Positions 33,630-44,616 of a DNA stretch of 64,000 nucleotides are shown piece by piece. Below the pieces are notes generated by a model. The model did not search any database and was not told the DNA's origin. It saw nothing but the letters and a program-made list of their open reading frames with translations. How positions within the stretch are numbered: the first letter of the stretch is position 1; every line of letters starts with the position of its first letter. The DNA lies in assembly GCA_030533445.1 (NCBI GenBank), contig CM060062.1, positions 3,559,956 to 3,623,955 of the forward strand, given 5' to 3'. This stretch comes from Cyprinodon diabolis (taxonomy: Eukaryota > Chordata > Actinopteri > Cyprinodontiformes > Cyprinodontidae). A program made the position numbers and the translations under genes.

Positions 33630-35248
33630 GAGAGAAGGAGCAGCCGTTTGCCTTTTCCATCTCACCATTTGACTGCATGTCTCTGAAGAGCAACATTGGG
33701 TGCTGTCGTCTGAGAAAAACCATTTGATCTATTATAGATGAAGCTGACATCAAAACCTACTTCAAACACACCACATGGCTGAAGGACTCCTATAGGATGC
33801 TTTGTTTCTTCTTTCACAGACTCCATGGTCAGCCGCCTCTCCAAAACGAGTATCCTCTTTTCCTCAGCCTCTCAGGGGAAACCACCTGTCACACTGAATA
33901 TGTGCCATATTAGATACCACCAAGGGAAGCAGCACTAACTCCATGGTCCTGTGAGGGAGATAATGCACTGTTTCCTGCATCATTAAAAGCTTTCTAGTCT
34001 CTAAACAGGAGCTAATTGGCTGTACAATAATTAGGGTGAACATCACTTCGTTATCATGGCTAAGTAAATAAATTTAGCTGACAAAACATGTTGACTTTGA
34101 AAGTAAAATGAGGGGAATGTCAAAGGAATTTTAACAGGTAATGCTGCTGAGCTTGATGAGCTCAAACTTTATAACGAACTAAAACAAGCCTTATTTACCC
34201 AGAACAAAACTCTATATATCTAAGCTGACAGAGCTGCACTTTTAAGCATAAATTTTTTATCCATTAATGTTAGAAAAAAAATAAAGTTCAAATTACTAAA
34301 TTATTATTTCAATCAATCCTCATACACTGATGTAGGAGCTACATGCAGGTAAGTAGACAATGTTTTTGTTGCTGTGCTGTTCTTCCTGGGTTTGACCACT
34401 AGATGTCACCATGGAGCCTCAGGTGCCCCTCATCTACAGTATTTTGGGTGCGTAGATAATGTAACCCCAAGCCCGCTATGTCTCACCTTGATTTATTTAC
34501 CTGCGTTCTGCTTTAGGTACACTTACCTGTGAAGTCTGCTCAGATCTAGTTCCTGCTCCAGCCTCTTTGAAATGTCTCGACTCAAACAGCAAAAATTCCT
34601 TGGTATGCGGTTCCTGTCTAGCAGCTTAGCTCATGAAGTCCTCGTTCAGTCTCACCTTCCGTGGGTGGACCCTGTCTCGGCTCCTACTGTACAACTCTCC
34701 TCTGGTCTTCCACATTCTCAGCCCGGAAATCTTCAAAGTTTCAGTCTCCCAAACTCTGATCTGGTCCCAGATCGCCGGCATACAGTAGATCCTGTGACAC
34801 CCATGTCCAATCCAATTAACATCTGTTTGAGTTCATCCTGTTTCCTTGTGCATCCTGTAAAATAAATTCTCCTGAGTCTCCTGAGTGTGGTAGCATCGCA
34901 CATGCATTAGCATGTTGATCAAAGAATTGTCCCAAACCAAGTGATGTCTGTCTCCTCCAGTCTACAGGGAGCTACAGTCATTGAGCTATGTACAGATGGA
35001 AGGAGCTATTCATTTTATTCAGGTATCATAAAGAAGGGGATGTGTCTAAAATCTGCACGATGGCTTTCTGTGAATATGGTCACTTAAACAGTTTAACTTC
35101 ATAATATGGTGTAAAGATGCAGCTTTGTTGCTTTTCACATCCATTATTTCCACTGTGATGAACTAACAACCTGTTTAGTGTGTTCCTCAGTGACAGCTGG
35201 ATTACAGGAACAACCATCAACAGACAAGGGAAGGGTATGTTTATTGAC
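33630..35248. other. Intergenic; possible decayed LTR near 34.4-34.9 kb
   Basis: A pyrimidine-rich, CTCC/GTCTC-rich tract at about 34480-34880 ends with AAAATAAATTCTCC, which looks like an LTR transcript end, but no TG...CA borders with a target duplication were found. Otherwise no gene. Confidence 0.3.
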
Positions 35249-36049
35249 AGGAGAAGTCCGGTCATATTCAGAATTTACACTTCTGAAAGTACTTTAAATA
35301 AAACATTATTACATCTGTTCAATAAATGATCAGTGTTTTTAATTCAGAGTAATTTTCATGTGAATGTGCTTCACTGGAGGCATCCATGTTTGTCAAAGAA
35401 CACTACTGCCACCTACTGGTTAGTGACGTCACGGTGCGGTATCGTCTGTTGATCAAGTCCCAGTGCTGTATCTGGTGTTTGTCACAACGCGCTATTATCC
35501 AAGTCATCTTGAAAACATTCTTCTTCCAAATGTTGGCTACATATTACGGGTTTTTTCTCTGGCCAGAAGTTCGATGGCAAATCCTCCCTCTTCAAGTTGG
35601 CGATCCAACGACCAACCCGTCCGTGGAGGATCAGGAATCAGAAAGGTGGAATAACTCTTATTTTCACGATGTATTCCAGCATCCAGCTGCCATGCACGTG
35701 GGCATTGTCAGTTTCACTATAGCTCTGGTGAATTTATATGGTGAAGTCCTCTGGAAATCTTCAATAATTGTTGATTGCAGATGTGTCTAGTAGTTCCCAT
35801 TGACTTTGCTTGTAAAGCGGGGAGAATGGCGCTAGGCTTACCGCACTGTGACATCATTGACGGAAGTTTGCAGGAGGGAGGGGTTACTATATTTGGGCAA
35901 AAATGGCCGCTCCTAGACTCAGTGATTGCAAATTATTGTTTTCATTTTTTTCCTGATTAATGCCAAATTCAATAAATCAGCACAAACTTATTAGTTTTAA
36001 GGTATAGATAATGATCCATTGATTATTCCTTGCTGACCTGAGTTTTCCT
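35249..36049 (-). mobile_element. THAP-carrying TTAA element, copy 3 (inverted)
   Basis: An 801-bp copy on the minus strand: the plus-strand left end is AGGAGAAGTCCGGTCA and the right end TGACCTGAGTTTTCCT followed by TTAA (36050-36053). The left TTAA is absent. One 19-bp CRE arm is intact (35423-35441) and the other is degenerate, so this copy is older or less constrained. Confidence 0.8.
35482..35705 (-). pseudogene. THAP domain segment of TTAA element, copy 3
   Basis: Minus-strand equivalent of the copy 1 and 2 segments, ATG at 35703-35705 and stop at 35482-35484. An 8-base deletion after the first zinc-ligand pair (relative to copies 1 and 2) changes the frame at a different place. The CSQHLE/DECF-like second half is still recognisable. 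The apparent long plus-strand open frame over this interval (35386-35790) is its antisense shadow. Confidence 0.7.
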
Positions 36050-36059
36050 TTAAAACATG

Positions 36060-37876
36060 TCATTTATAATCCTCTGGGTGAAACTTATTCATGAATGAAT
36101 TGTTTTCTTGTCCACATTCAGCCGTAAAAAGACAAAGGTAGATCAACTTAAAACTTGATTTCAGAGTCAGAATGACAGTGAATAACATCTTCGCTTTAAC
36201 AGCTTGTTTTGGAGCGGTCACATTGAGGAAGGAAAATAACTTGATGCTAATCTCAGACACATCCATGACTTTTAAGATTCATTGTAATTAGGAGGAACTT
36301 TCTGCTCCCTTATATGAGCTAAAATCAGCTTCATTATTCCAAATGTGAGTGACAGCTCCGGTTAATCAGATTGATGGTCACCATATCACCATCCTTAAGC
36401 TGCTGCTCCCTGCCTTGGAATGACATGTGTTGTGAAATGACGCAATATAAATAAATTGAATTGAATTGTTTGCTCCAATGTGAGTCTGTAATTGTGTGGT
36501 ATTCTATCAATAATATGTGTTGGTGATGAAGAACGTTGATGGAGATGCCTGTTAACATCTCAGCAGGGAGTCAGAAGATGGAAATTCAAAAAAAACAAAA
36601 AAGGTGTGACAGGCTGGATAAAAGTTCAGGTTAGATGAAAAGCATCACAGCGACGTCTTTTGTCTGGTTTCTTCTTTTTGAAAGGGGAAGAATAATGAGG
36701 GTTTTTTCTCAGGGGACGTATTAGTGTCGACTTCTGTTGCTGTCTGGCCACTGCAGCCTTATTATTTTCACCCAGAAAGGAAAACAGAATCATAACTTTG
36801 GTTCTGATGAACACGTCGGCGTAGTGTTAAATTTATTTCATCGAGAACATGTGCCATTCCTTCCCTCCTACCCCCAACATCATGAGGATATTTATAACCC
36901 GTCCGTGATAAAGAGCTGTTTGTTCTCCTCGGTCGAACATGAAACTAGCATACATCAGATAAGCAGCACAAGGAGAGGTGTAGGTGGACTCTCTCCGTAT
37001 TTTAAATTTTTTTTTAAATTCTGTTTCAAAAAAGGTCAAAGAGCAGCTATCCAAACAAACATGACCCTTGGTAAACTAAATGATCGTCTCCTAACCCTGA
37101 ACTGCTCCATCGGATCCCGACCCGTACCTCGCGCAGGTTTTCTTCTTGGCAGAATTATTTTTATTCAGTCCCACTATTATCCCACCGCAGGCGCAGATTT
37201 AGGAAATTTAGGGCCGTAGGCAAAGACAGGCAGGGGGCCTTCTGGATTGAGAAGAAAACACATAAAACAGACCCATTATACAGATAGAGAAAGTTCATTA
37301 GAATAGTATATAAATTAAAGGTTGTGTCCCTCTCTTCTTGTCCCTTGTCTTGTTGTTTTCCTCTCTATGTTTTGTACTCAGCTGACTTTTCATGCTGTCT
37401 CTAAAGGAATGAAAGATTTCTTCCAAGCACTAAGCTCACTTAGCTGATTGCTCCTTCCTGTGTTTCCAAAAAGGCCAAAGTAAATAACCCAGTCCTTCTT
37501 TTCACTGTAGACAAGCCATGATCTGCTTATCTGTTCTCCATTTTTCATTTGGATGAAATAATAGCTGCATGAATCATGACAGCAGACAAGATGAGACCAG
37601 GAGGCAGGGTTACCAATCTACTTGCTCTGGAGAGCAGAATTCGCTGATTTTAGATGTTGTTGCAAAAGTCACTAGATTTGGCGCTAGGCGTTTTTTTTTA
37701 CATGAAATTATTAGAGGGTTCTGAAAAGTTGCTAAACGTAGCAACAAAAGAGCCAAAGGGCTGGTTATCCTCCGGCAGCAGTGTGTCGCACTGAGTTTGT
37801 CTCAGATATCTTTGATTTACGCCCTGTTTGAAGCGTGGTGTGCGCTATGTTATTCCACGCCACAACCCGAGAGGGA
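36060..37876. other. Intergenic with a small LINE/SINE tail
   Basis: About 36395-36470 ends in ATAAATAAATTGAATTGAATTG, a TTGAAT-type non-LTR tail with little upstream sequence. The longest frame (36737-37219) has no family resemblance or splice context. Confidence 0.45.
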
Positions 37877-37881
37877 CAATC

Positions 37882-38405
37882 TGTCATGATGGGTCTAAGT
37901 GGGTTTAACCCATGCAGAACACCAGACTGGAGACAGAGGAAAAGTTAACAAAGTTTATTAAAGGAAGATGCACAGAGAAACATGGACTGGTTCTGGTACA
38001 GGTCCGGGTCTGGGATCACTGATATCTGGAGAGATGGGAAGTTGATTAGCCAGGTAGTTAGATGGATTGATGAGTGGGTAATTTTGAATGTACCTTGAAG
38101 AGGTTCTGACAGATCCTTGAGATGGGGAACCGATAGGGTCCAGAGATTGAGGAAGTAACAGAGAGATCAGCAGCAGCAGCGTCTAGCTTCTGGCTAGTGA
38201 GCCTCAGACGTGGGTTTGGTTCCTAGGTCTTCCCTGAGAGCTGAAGGAGGAATCCAGGCTGAGATCTTCAGGTTCAACTTCCTAGCTCTTCCCTGAGAGC
38301 TGAAGGAGGAATCCAGACTGAGATCTTCAGGTTCAACTTCCTAGCTCTTCCCTGAGAGCTGAAGGAGGAATCCAGGCTAAGATCTTCAGCTTTGGTTTCC
38401 TTGGG

Positions 38406-38437
<32 letters not shown>

Positions 38438-38728
38438 TTTCCAGGTAAAGCTCATCCAGAGCTTCTGACCTCAGTCAGACTTTCAAACTTGGTCAACACT
38501 GCGGCGTTGAAGGAAGGTGTGGCTGCTGCTTATGTAGGAAGGTCTCCTGATGGGCTAATGAGTTTCAGGTGTGCTGGAGGGCTCCAGCCCAGGAGACCCA
38601 CAGCGCTCTCTGCTGGAGACAAATGGTAGCTCTCCAGATCCCAACAGTAACCCCAGTTCCTGACAGAAAACATATAACAGAAGAGGATCCTCGGCGCCCT
38701 CTGGTGGGCAAGCCTCAGGATCCCAACA
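37882..38728 (-). mobile_element. Solo LTR with 5-bp TSD CAATC
   Basis: An 847-bp unit beginning TGTCATGATGGG and ending ATCCCAACA, flanked by CAATC at 37877-37881 and 38729-38733. Read on the minus strand it has an AATAAA signal (plus-strand TTTATTA at about 37952-37960) close to its end, as in an LTR. It contains three 59-bp tandem units (38221-38397) and a (GGCA)n run (38404-38437). It is related in end structure, but not clearly in body, to the LTR at 30609-31434. Confidence 0.75.
38221..38397. repeat. 59-bp tandem repeat, 3 units
   Basis: Each unit contains CCCTGAGAGCTGAAGGAGGA, starting at 38232, 38291 and 38350. Located inside the solo LTR, where it may have expanded the promoter-proximal region. 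Confidence 0.9.
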
Positions 38729-38739
38729 CAATCAGGAAT

Positions 38740-39990
38740 TAGCTGTGGGTCTATATGGCAAAAGTGGAAAAACCCGAGGGGCTGACTTTTTGGACCTTTC
38801 TGAACATGTGCAGCAAATGGACTGATACAATATGGTGGACACTGAAGGGAAGGGCTGAGACACTTAATATTATCAGCGTTCTGATGGCATTTTAGCGAAA
38901 GGATTTTTATCGAAAACATAATTAATGTTCACAAACACGGAATGTAAACAGTTTTATGCCTTAACTGCCTAGTATTGCCTAATAGTAAGTCCCCCGTCCC
39001 ACATCATGCTACCTTTGAGACCAGGCCAATCAAAAACCTTCAATAACTTCTTTTTTTATTTACAGGATTCTGTGTCCTTCCAATCCTTTTAGTGTTGAAC
39101 AACACAACTGATTTAAAGCTTAAGTTCTGATGGCTGCACAGCGAGTCATTCCTGGTAGAGATCAGAATTCCTGAGCAGGAGGGGGAGCATCTGAAAACCT
39201 GCAGATGAACATCACAGAACATCAAACACACAGACACGTTCTGTTGCTCTGAGGTGTGGATGTGTGTGGTTAGCATGAGGCTCTTTTCCTTTCTGCTTTA
39301 CAACATAGAGATGACTAATAAAGGAGCCCTGCAGAGCAAGGCTGTTCATTTATAGAAGCGGCGAGCACAGTCTGTGCTCTGCTCATCTGCCTGCTCCGCT
39401 CCCTTTAAGGATGGCATTTGATCAGGAGGATTCTCCTAATTCACCATCCCAAATTAGCTCTGGTGTCTGGGATTTATTTTCTTGCACAGTGTTTAACAAA
39501 GCAGGCCTGGTGAATGAAATGGGGAAATGAGGCTTTTTGGTTTGGTCTGTATTGACTCAGGGTAAGATACATGTTTTAAAGGGTGATGTAGGCATTGCTT
39601 CATAAGCAGGAACAAAAACATCTTATAGTTATAAGAACCATTAAAATAATTCAGATTTAGTCAATTCACCATTTTGCACTGGCATCATCTTTAAAACTAT
39701 ATGAAATGTATCTAAAGCCAATCAGCTATGTCCTTCTGCCATCTAGTGGTGTAATTATAGTAGTACAGAGACTGGTCTTTCTGTCAAGGACATGGTATAT
39801 TTACAGGATGAATTCAGATGAAAATGTGTGTAGTGTTAGGGATGTAGGGATATAGGGATGTGTCAAGTTAAGGATGTAGGATACATTCAAGTTAGTTATT
39901 CTGAGGTTGATCTTTCAGCAGGAATATTGCTATAAGATGTTTTCTTTATAATTCATATTATATTATAATTCACATTCATAACTTTTTGAT
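38740..39990. other. Intergenic, no gene recognised
   Basis: A short tandem-like phrase GGGATGTAGGGATATAGGGAT occurs near 39838. No exon, RNA gene or element was found. Confidence 0.45.
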
Positions 39991-41140
39991 CAACCCCAGC
40001 AGGTGAAACTGGGTCCTCACCTCTCTTCTTCCCGCACTCTCAGCACTGGCTCTCCACAGGGCTGCGTGCTGAGCCCACTACTCTACTCCCTCTACACATT
40101 CGACTGCAGTCCCGCCCACCCAGAGAACATCATCAAGTTCGCTGATGACACAACGGTGGTGGGGCTGATTACAGGGGGAAACGAGGCGGCCTACAGGGAT
40201 GAGGTCCTGAAACTTGGTGAGTGGTGTGCATCAAACAACCTGGCACTAAACATCGACAAGACTAAGGAACTCATCCTGGACTTCAGACGGAAGAAACCCG
40301 CCCCTACCCTCCTGTACATCAACGGTGGATGTGTGGAGCGAGTGGAGTCCTTTAAATTCCTCGGCATCCACATCTCTTCAGACCTCTCCTGGTCGGCCAA
40401 CACCACAGCTCTGGTCAAGAAGGTCCAGCAGCGGCTACACTTCCTGAGGGTGCTCCGGAAACAACTAAAAATTCAGCTGCTGGTGACCTTCTACCGCTCC
40501 ACAATTGAGAGCCTGTTGACCTACGCTGTAACAGTGTGGCACTCCAACTGCATGGAGGCCGACAGGAGGCGACTGCAGCGGGTGACAAACACCAAACAAA
40601 AAATCATCGGCTGCCCTCTGCCCTCTTTGACTGCCATCTACCACTCTCGTTGTCTCAGTAGGGCCAGAAACATCCTGAGGGATACTACCCACCCCGGCTT
40701 CAATCTCTTCAACCTGTTGCCCTCAGGCAGCCGCTTCAGGTCAATACGGTGTGGCACCCGAGAGGTGCGATCATCTAAAAAAAAACAACAACATAAAACC
40801 AAACAGACTGCGGCGATTGTGAGCAGAGCTTTAAAACATTTTATTAGATTTAAAAGTTCAATAATTTATTTTAAAAGAGGAGCTCGGTAAAAGGGTTTGC
40901 TAAAAAAATAAGTTAAAAGGAAGGGATTAAAAAAAACATGCAGGGTATCAGGAGCAGCAGAGTCAATGGAATAGTCCTAAGATGCGCTCTAGCTGGGACG
41001 ATGGAGGGCGCAGTCCTTTCTCCAACACGCGGTCCTCTGTTCAGCATGCTGCGCGTGTGGGCCTCGCCAGCATAGCTGGCACCAGTGAGGTCACCTCCAA
41101 CACGCGGTCCTCTCGCCAGCGTGCCTCTGCGCCGCTCTCC

Positions 41141-41200
41141 ATTGCGCCAGTCTCCGTTGCGCCAGTCTCCGTTGCGCCAGTCTCCATTGCGCCGCTCTCC
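41141..41200. repeat. 15-bp tandem repeat, 4 units
   Basis: Units of the form GTTGCGCCAGTCTCC start at 41141, 41156, 41171 and 41186, with A/G and CCAG/CCGC variation. Confidence 0.85.
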
Positions 41201-41355
41201 ATCCTGACTCGCTCCAGCGCGCCTCAGCGCCCCGCTCCCGGGTGGCTCAGCGCCTCGCTCCAGTGCGTCTGCGGCAACCGGTCTCTAGGAATCTCCTGCT
41301 GCTTCTCCCTCACCCACTCTGTTAGACCCTTCTCAAAGTCCGGCTTCGGCTTTCC

Positions 41356-41560
41356 ATGTCCGGTCTCTGTCTTCCCATGTCCGGTCTCTGTCTTCCCATG
41401 TCCGGTCTCTGTCTTCCCATCTCCGGTCTCTGTCTTCCCATGTCCGGTCTCTGTCTTCCCATGTCCGGTCTCTGTCTTCCCATGTCCGGTCTCTGTCTTC
41501 CCATGTCCGGTCTCTGTCTTCCCATGTCCGGTCTCTGTCTTCCCATGTCCAGTGTCTCTC
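41356..41560. repeat. 21-bp minisatellite, 9-10 units
   Basis: ATGTCCGGTCTCTGTCTTCCC repeated with only isolated changes. Because 21 is a multiple of three and the unit lacks stops, several frames on both strands stay open across the array (for example repeating MSGLCLP or GKTETGH), producing spurious ORFs. Confidence 0.95.
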
Positions 41561-41989
41561 CCCTCCAACCAAACAGCTGCCTTTTTATCAGTGTTCCTGC
41601 ACGCTGCTTGGCTGATAGTGAACACCTGTGCCGCTGCTGTGGGCGTGTCCAGGTGTGAGTGGTAATGTGACCTCCAAACAAAATCCAAAAAAACACATGC
41701 AACACACAAAAATGAAAAGTAAATAAGTTCAAAAATAAAGAAAATCCAAAATTAGAAAACATGCAATAAACCTGACAAAAAGGCCACATTACCACAACGG
41801 ACCAGAACAAACAGACTCAGGGATAGCTTCTTTCCTAAAGCTGTTACCATACTCAACCTACGTTTGGACTTGCACTAATGTATTGTATATGTATGTATGT
41901 GTTATTTATGTATGCACTTTTACGGAGCTGCTCTCCAAATCTCATTGTATTGTGTACAATGACAATAAAGGCTTTCAATCAATCATAAA

Positions 41990-42685
41990 ATAATTTTATG
42001 TAAAACTTCAGACAGCACACTTGCTAAACCTATCGTCTCATAGTTTTCTATACTGGATACCTTTCTTTTTTTTTATCTTTAATTTCTGGTCCCAGTAAAA
42101 CCGACAGTTAGAGGTTGGCAGCGTACCAAGCATTAATATTCCAGAAAAGCAGAAAGCCAGTAAAACAAAAAATCTATGAGAAACCAGCACGTGAATGTAA
42201 CTGAAACTACTTTAAACTATGTTTTGTGTGAAAAAAAAATCCCGAACAAACAATCGTAAAAATAAAAATATATAAAAAATGTATTCTCAACGTTGTTCAG
42301 ATAATCTGGTCATTTAGAGAGGTCTTTTTCACTGTAAAGCACTTTATTCCAGTCTAACTTCCTGTCCTCCTCTGTAACCCCCACTGAGTAAAGCATAACA
42401 GCTTAATTTTCAAAACAAGGGTGTCAAAATGGGCTCCCATTTGGCACCACCTTTGGATTTAAAGGAATAAGTGCCATTTCTAGTGATGATGGAAAAATTA
42501 ACACAGCCTGGCAGAATGACTTAGAAGCCCAATGTTGGATTGGGTTTTCAACCATCCTTTACTTCTGCAGTTATTCCAGTTCTCCACCAGGTGGCCTCAT
42601 GGACCGCGGAGGCCTCATCTACAATGCATTCAGTGAATCTTAGGGGGGGCCTAACGAAGAAGCAGAGATGCAAAAGTCAACTGTA
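41990..42685. other. Intergenic, no gene recognised
   Basis: Only short frames; no element ends recognised. Confidence 0.4.
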
Positions 42686-42689
42686 AACC

Positions 42690-43190
42690 AGCTCCACAGG
42701 GGGTCACATTCTGGAAACACAGCCTGGCAGACGAGCTCCGAGCCAGCTCCCATGTAAGAAGATGAAAGGGAGCACATCCAGCCAGTCACAGCCAGAGAAA
42801 CAGGCCTACACTGAAAAACAGACGAATCTCGAACATCTATAAACACAGGTGTCGATGGCAGCAGCACAGCTAAACAGGAACAGACCAGATGAAGCTACTA
42901 TGAGAAAAAGCAGAACGTTAGAGATCGAACTAACAGATTCTGCAGAGTGGGAGAATAGAGATAGAATGATGAAAGAAGGGGTCCTATTTTCCTCCAGCAG
43001 TCTAAGCCTATAGCGGCATAACTATAGAGATAGCTCAGGATAACCTGAGCCACTCTAACTATAAACTTTATCAAAAAGGAAAGTTTTAAGCCTAGCCTTA
43101 AAAGTAGACAGGGTGTCTGCCTCACAGACTAAATCAATTGTGAAAGCCGGAATGTGTCTCTCCACACAGTTAGTATTTCTTCAGAATCAA
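42690..43190 (-). mobile_element. Dispersed non-LTR-type repeat (internal part)
   Basis: Shares long stretches with 48165-48500, for example GAGCTCCGAGCCAGCTCCCA and AGACCAGATGAAGCTACTAT, but extends further upstream of the family (GATAGCTCAGGATAACCTGA, TTTTAAGCCTAGCCTTAAAA) and lacks its 3' tail. Confidence 0.65.
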
Positions 43191-43247
43191 GTTTACTACC
43201 AAGTAGGTTTGCAGTTACAAGGAATTTGAATTGGTGCTGATGGTGCA

Positions 43248-43251
<4 letters not shown>

Positions 43252-43341
<90 letters not shown>
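43252..43341. repeat. (AT)n microsatellite
   Basis: About 90 bp of pure AT dinucleotides, 30 bp upstream of the Tc1 element. Confidence 0.95.
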
Positions 43342-43343
<2 letters not shown>

Positions 43344-43371
43344 CAGGAGCTATAGTTATACACAATATAAA

Positions 43372-44534
43372 TACACAATATGCTCCAAAAAATTAAAGGA
43401 ACACTTTGAAAACACATCAGATCTCAATGGGAAAAACAATCATGCTGTTTATTTCTACTGATATGGACTGGCTGATGTGTTAGGAACAACAGGATGCCAC
43501 ATCATTTGATGGAAATGAAAATGATCAACCTACAGAGTGCTGAATTCAAAGACACTCCAAAAATTACAGTGAAATGATGCGGCAGGCTATTTGGTGAAAT
43601 TTCATTGCAGCAACTCAAAATGGTATTCAGTAATTTGTATGGCCCCCACGTGCATTTATGCTTGCCTGACAACATCGGGGCATGCTCCTAATGAGACGAT
43701 GGATGGCGTCCTGGGGTATCTCCTCCCAGATCTGGACCAGGGCATCACTGAGCTCCTGGACAGTCTGAGGTGCAACCTGGCGGCGTCGGATGGATGGAAA
43801 CATAATGTCCCAGAGGTGTTCTATTAGATTTAGGTCAGGCGAGCGTGGGGGCCAATCATTAGTATCAATTCCTTCATCCTCCAGGAACTGCCTGCATACT
43901 CTCGCCACATGAGGCCGGGCATCGTCATGCACCAGGAGGAACCCAGGACCCACTGCACCAGCATAGGGTCTGACAATGGGTGCAAGGATTTCATCCCGAT
44001 ACCTAATGGCAGTCAGGGTGGCGTTGTCTAGCCTGTGTAGGCCTGTGCGTCCCTCCATGGATATGCCTCCCCAGACCATCAGTGACCCACCACCTCAGTC
44101 CACCCTCATGAAGTCTGTTTCTGATTGTTTGGTTAAAGACATTCACACCAGTGGCCTGCTGGAGTTCCTTTTGTAGGGCTCTGGCAGTGCTCCTCCTGCT
44201 CCTGCTTGCACAAAGGAGCAGATAGAGGTCCTGCTGATGGGTTGTAGACCTTCTACGGCCCTGTCCAGCTCTCCTGGAGTAACTGCCTGTCTCCTGGAAT
44301 CTCCTCCATGCTCTTGAAATTGTGCTGGGAGACACAGCAAACCTTCCTGTTTTGATGGTCGTCTCGTTGTTGCCCCTCTAGTTCACCTGTTGTTAATTTT
44401 ATTAACACCAAAGCAGCTGAAACTGATTAACAACCCCCTCTGCTACTTACATGACAAAGTAAATATCCCAGAAGTTTATCAACTTAATGCTACACTCTGA
44501 TTACAGTGTTCCTTTAATTTTTTGGGGTTGTGTA
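43372..44534 (-). mobile_element. Tc1-like element, internally deleted
   Basis: Ends read TACACAATATGCTCCAAAAA and, at the right, TTTTTTGGGGTTGTGTA; inside them CCAAAAAATTAAAGGAACAC is shared as inverted repeats. TA borders both sides, the Tc1/mariner target. At ~1.16 kb it is shorter than a full element because part of the transposase gene is missing. Confidence 0.85.
43627..44335 (-). pseudogene. Tc1-type transposase, deleted and frameshifted
   Basis: Coding on the minus strand. The N-terminal part (from about 44335) carries a helix-turn-helix pattern ([16 protein letters not shown], then a GQGRRR AT-hook-like stretch) and runs through [12 protein letters not shown]. There the sequence jumps directly into [15 protein letters not shown] (near 44075-44090), so the segment that normally holds the first catalytic Asp is gone and the frame changes. 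The C-terminal half keeps LLVHDDARPH (second Asp), WPPRSPDLN, and IEHLWD (Glu) and ends at the usual ARGGHTNY. Missing about 80-90 codons by comparison with Tc1 transposases, it cannot be active but could be mobilised by a complete relative. Confidence 0.88.
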
Positions 44535-44616
44535 ATAAATGCAATATATAGTGAATAGCTACATACTATATAAACAGTATGCTGTGCATTAATGTAACGC
44601 AGGAGTTCTGGAGATG

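Larger units (their letters stand above)
40773..41797 (-). mobile_element. 1-kb insert in LINE, unidentified
   Basis: It interrupts the LINE frame. Read on the minus strand it starts near TTGTGGTAATGTGGCC and ends with AATAAAATG then a T-rich TTGTTGTTTTTTTTT. It is GC-rich in the middle, with two minisatellites (15-bp and 21-bp). The structure suggests an LTR-like or transcript-derived element read on the minus strand, but its termini show no clear TSD. Confidence 0.5.
40003..41878 (+). pseudogene. LINE reverse transcriptase C-terminal part, interrupted
   Basis: The reading frame carries TGSPQGCVLSPLLYSLYT (RT motif 4/B), KFADDTTVVGL with the catalytic FADD at 40138-40149, LNIDKTKELILDFRR, and FKFLGIHISSDLSW, then a thumb/C-terminal region with SRARNILRDTTHPGFNLF. 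The frame is intact for 255 codons until the insertion near 40772, after which coding resumes as RTRTNRLRDSFFPKA at 41798 and ends TAA at 41876-41878. Palm motifs 1-3 and the endonuclease are missing through 5' truncation, which is usual for LINE insertions. The preserved frame suggests the copy is fairly young. Clade: L2/CR1/Rex1 group, not resolved further. Confidence 0.85.
39995..41985 (+). mobile_element. L2/CR1-type LINE 3' half, split by an insertion
   Basis: A 5'-truncated non-LTR element: reverse-transcriptase coding to about 40772, a foreign insert (40773-41797), then the last 26 codons and 3' UTR ending GACAATAAAGGCTTTCAATC near 41985. Without the insert it would be ~970 bp long. 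Confidence 0.8.

Noticed and set aside
35386..35790. 134-codon plus-strand ORF, also as antisense frames at 10425-10769 and 21353-21697
   Set aside because: Antisense of the THAP segment in the TTAA elements; the sense strand carries the zinc-ligand pattern.
36737..37219. 160-codon plus-strand ORF
   Set aside because: Low-information peptide, no motif, no splice context; overlaps an opposite-strand open frame.
40773..41797. Target-site duplication around the LINE insert from the shared CAAACAGACT phrase
   Set aside because: The similarity near 40800 and 41808 is imperfect and not at both junctions, so it does not define a TSD.
43196..43417. ORFs reading IYIYIY over (AT)n arrays (here and at 55406-56767)
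   Set aside because: Products of dinucleotide repeats without any non-repeat coding context.
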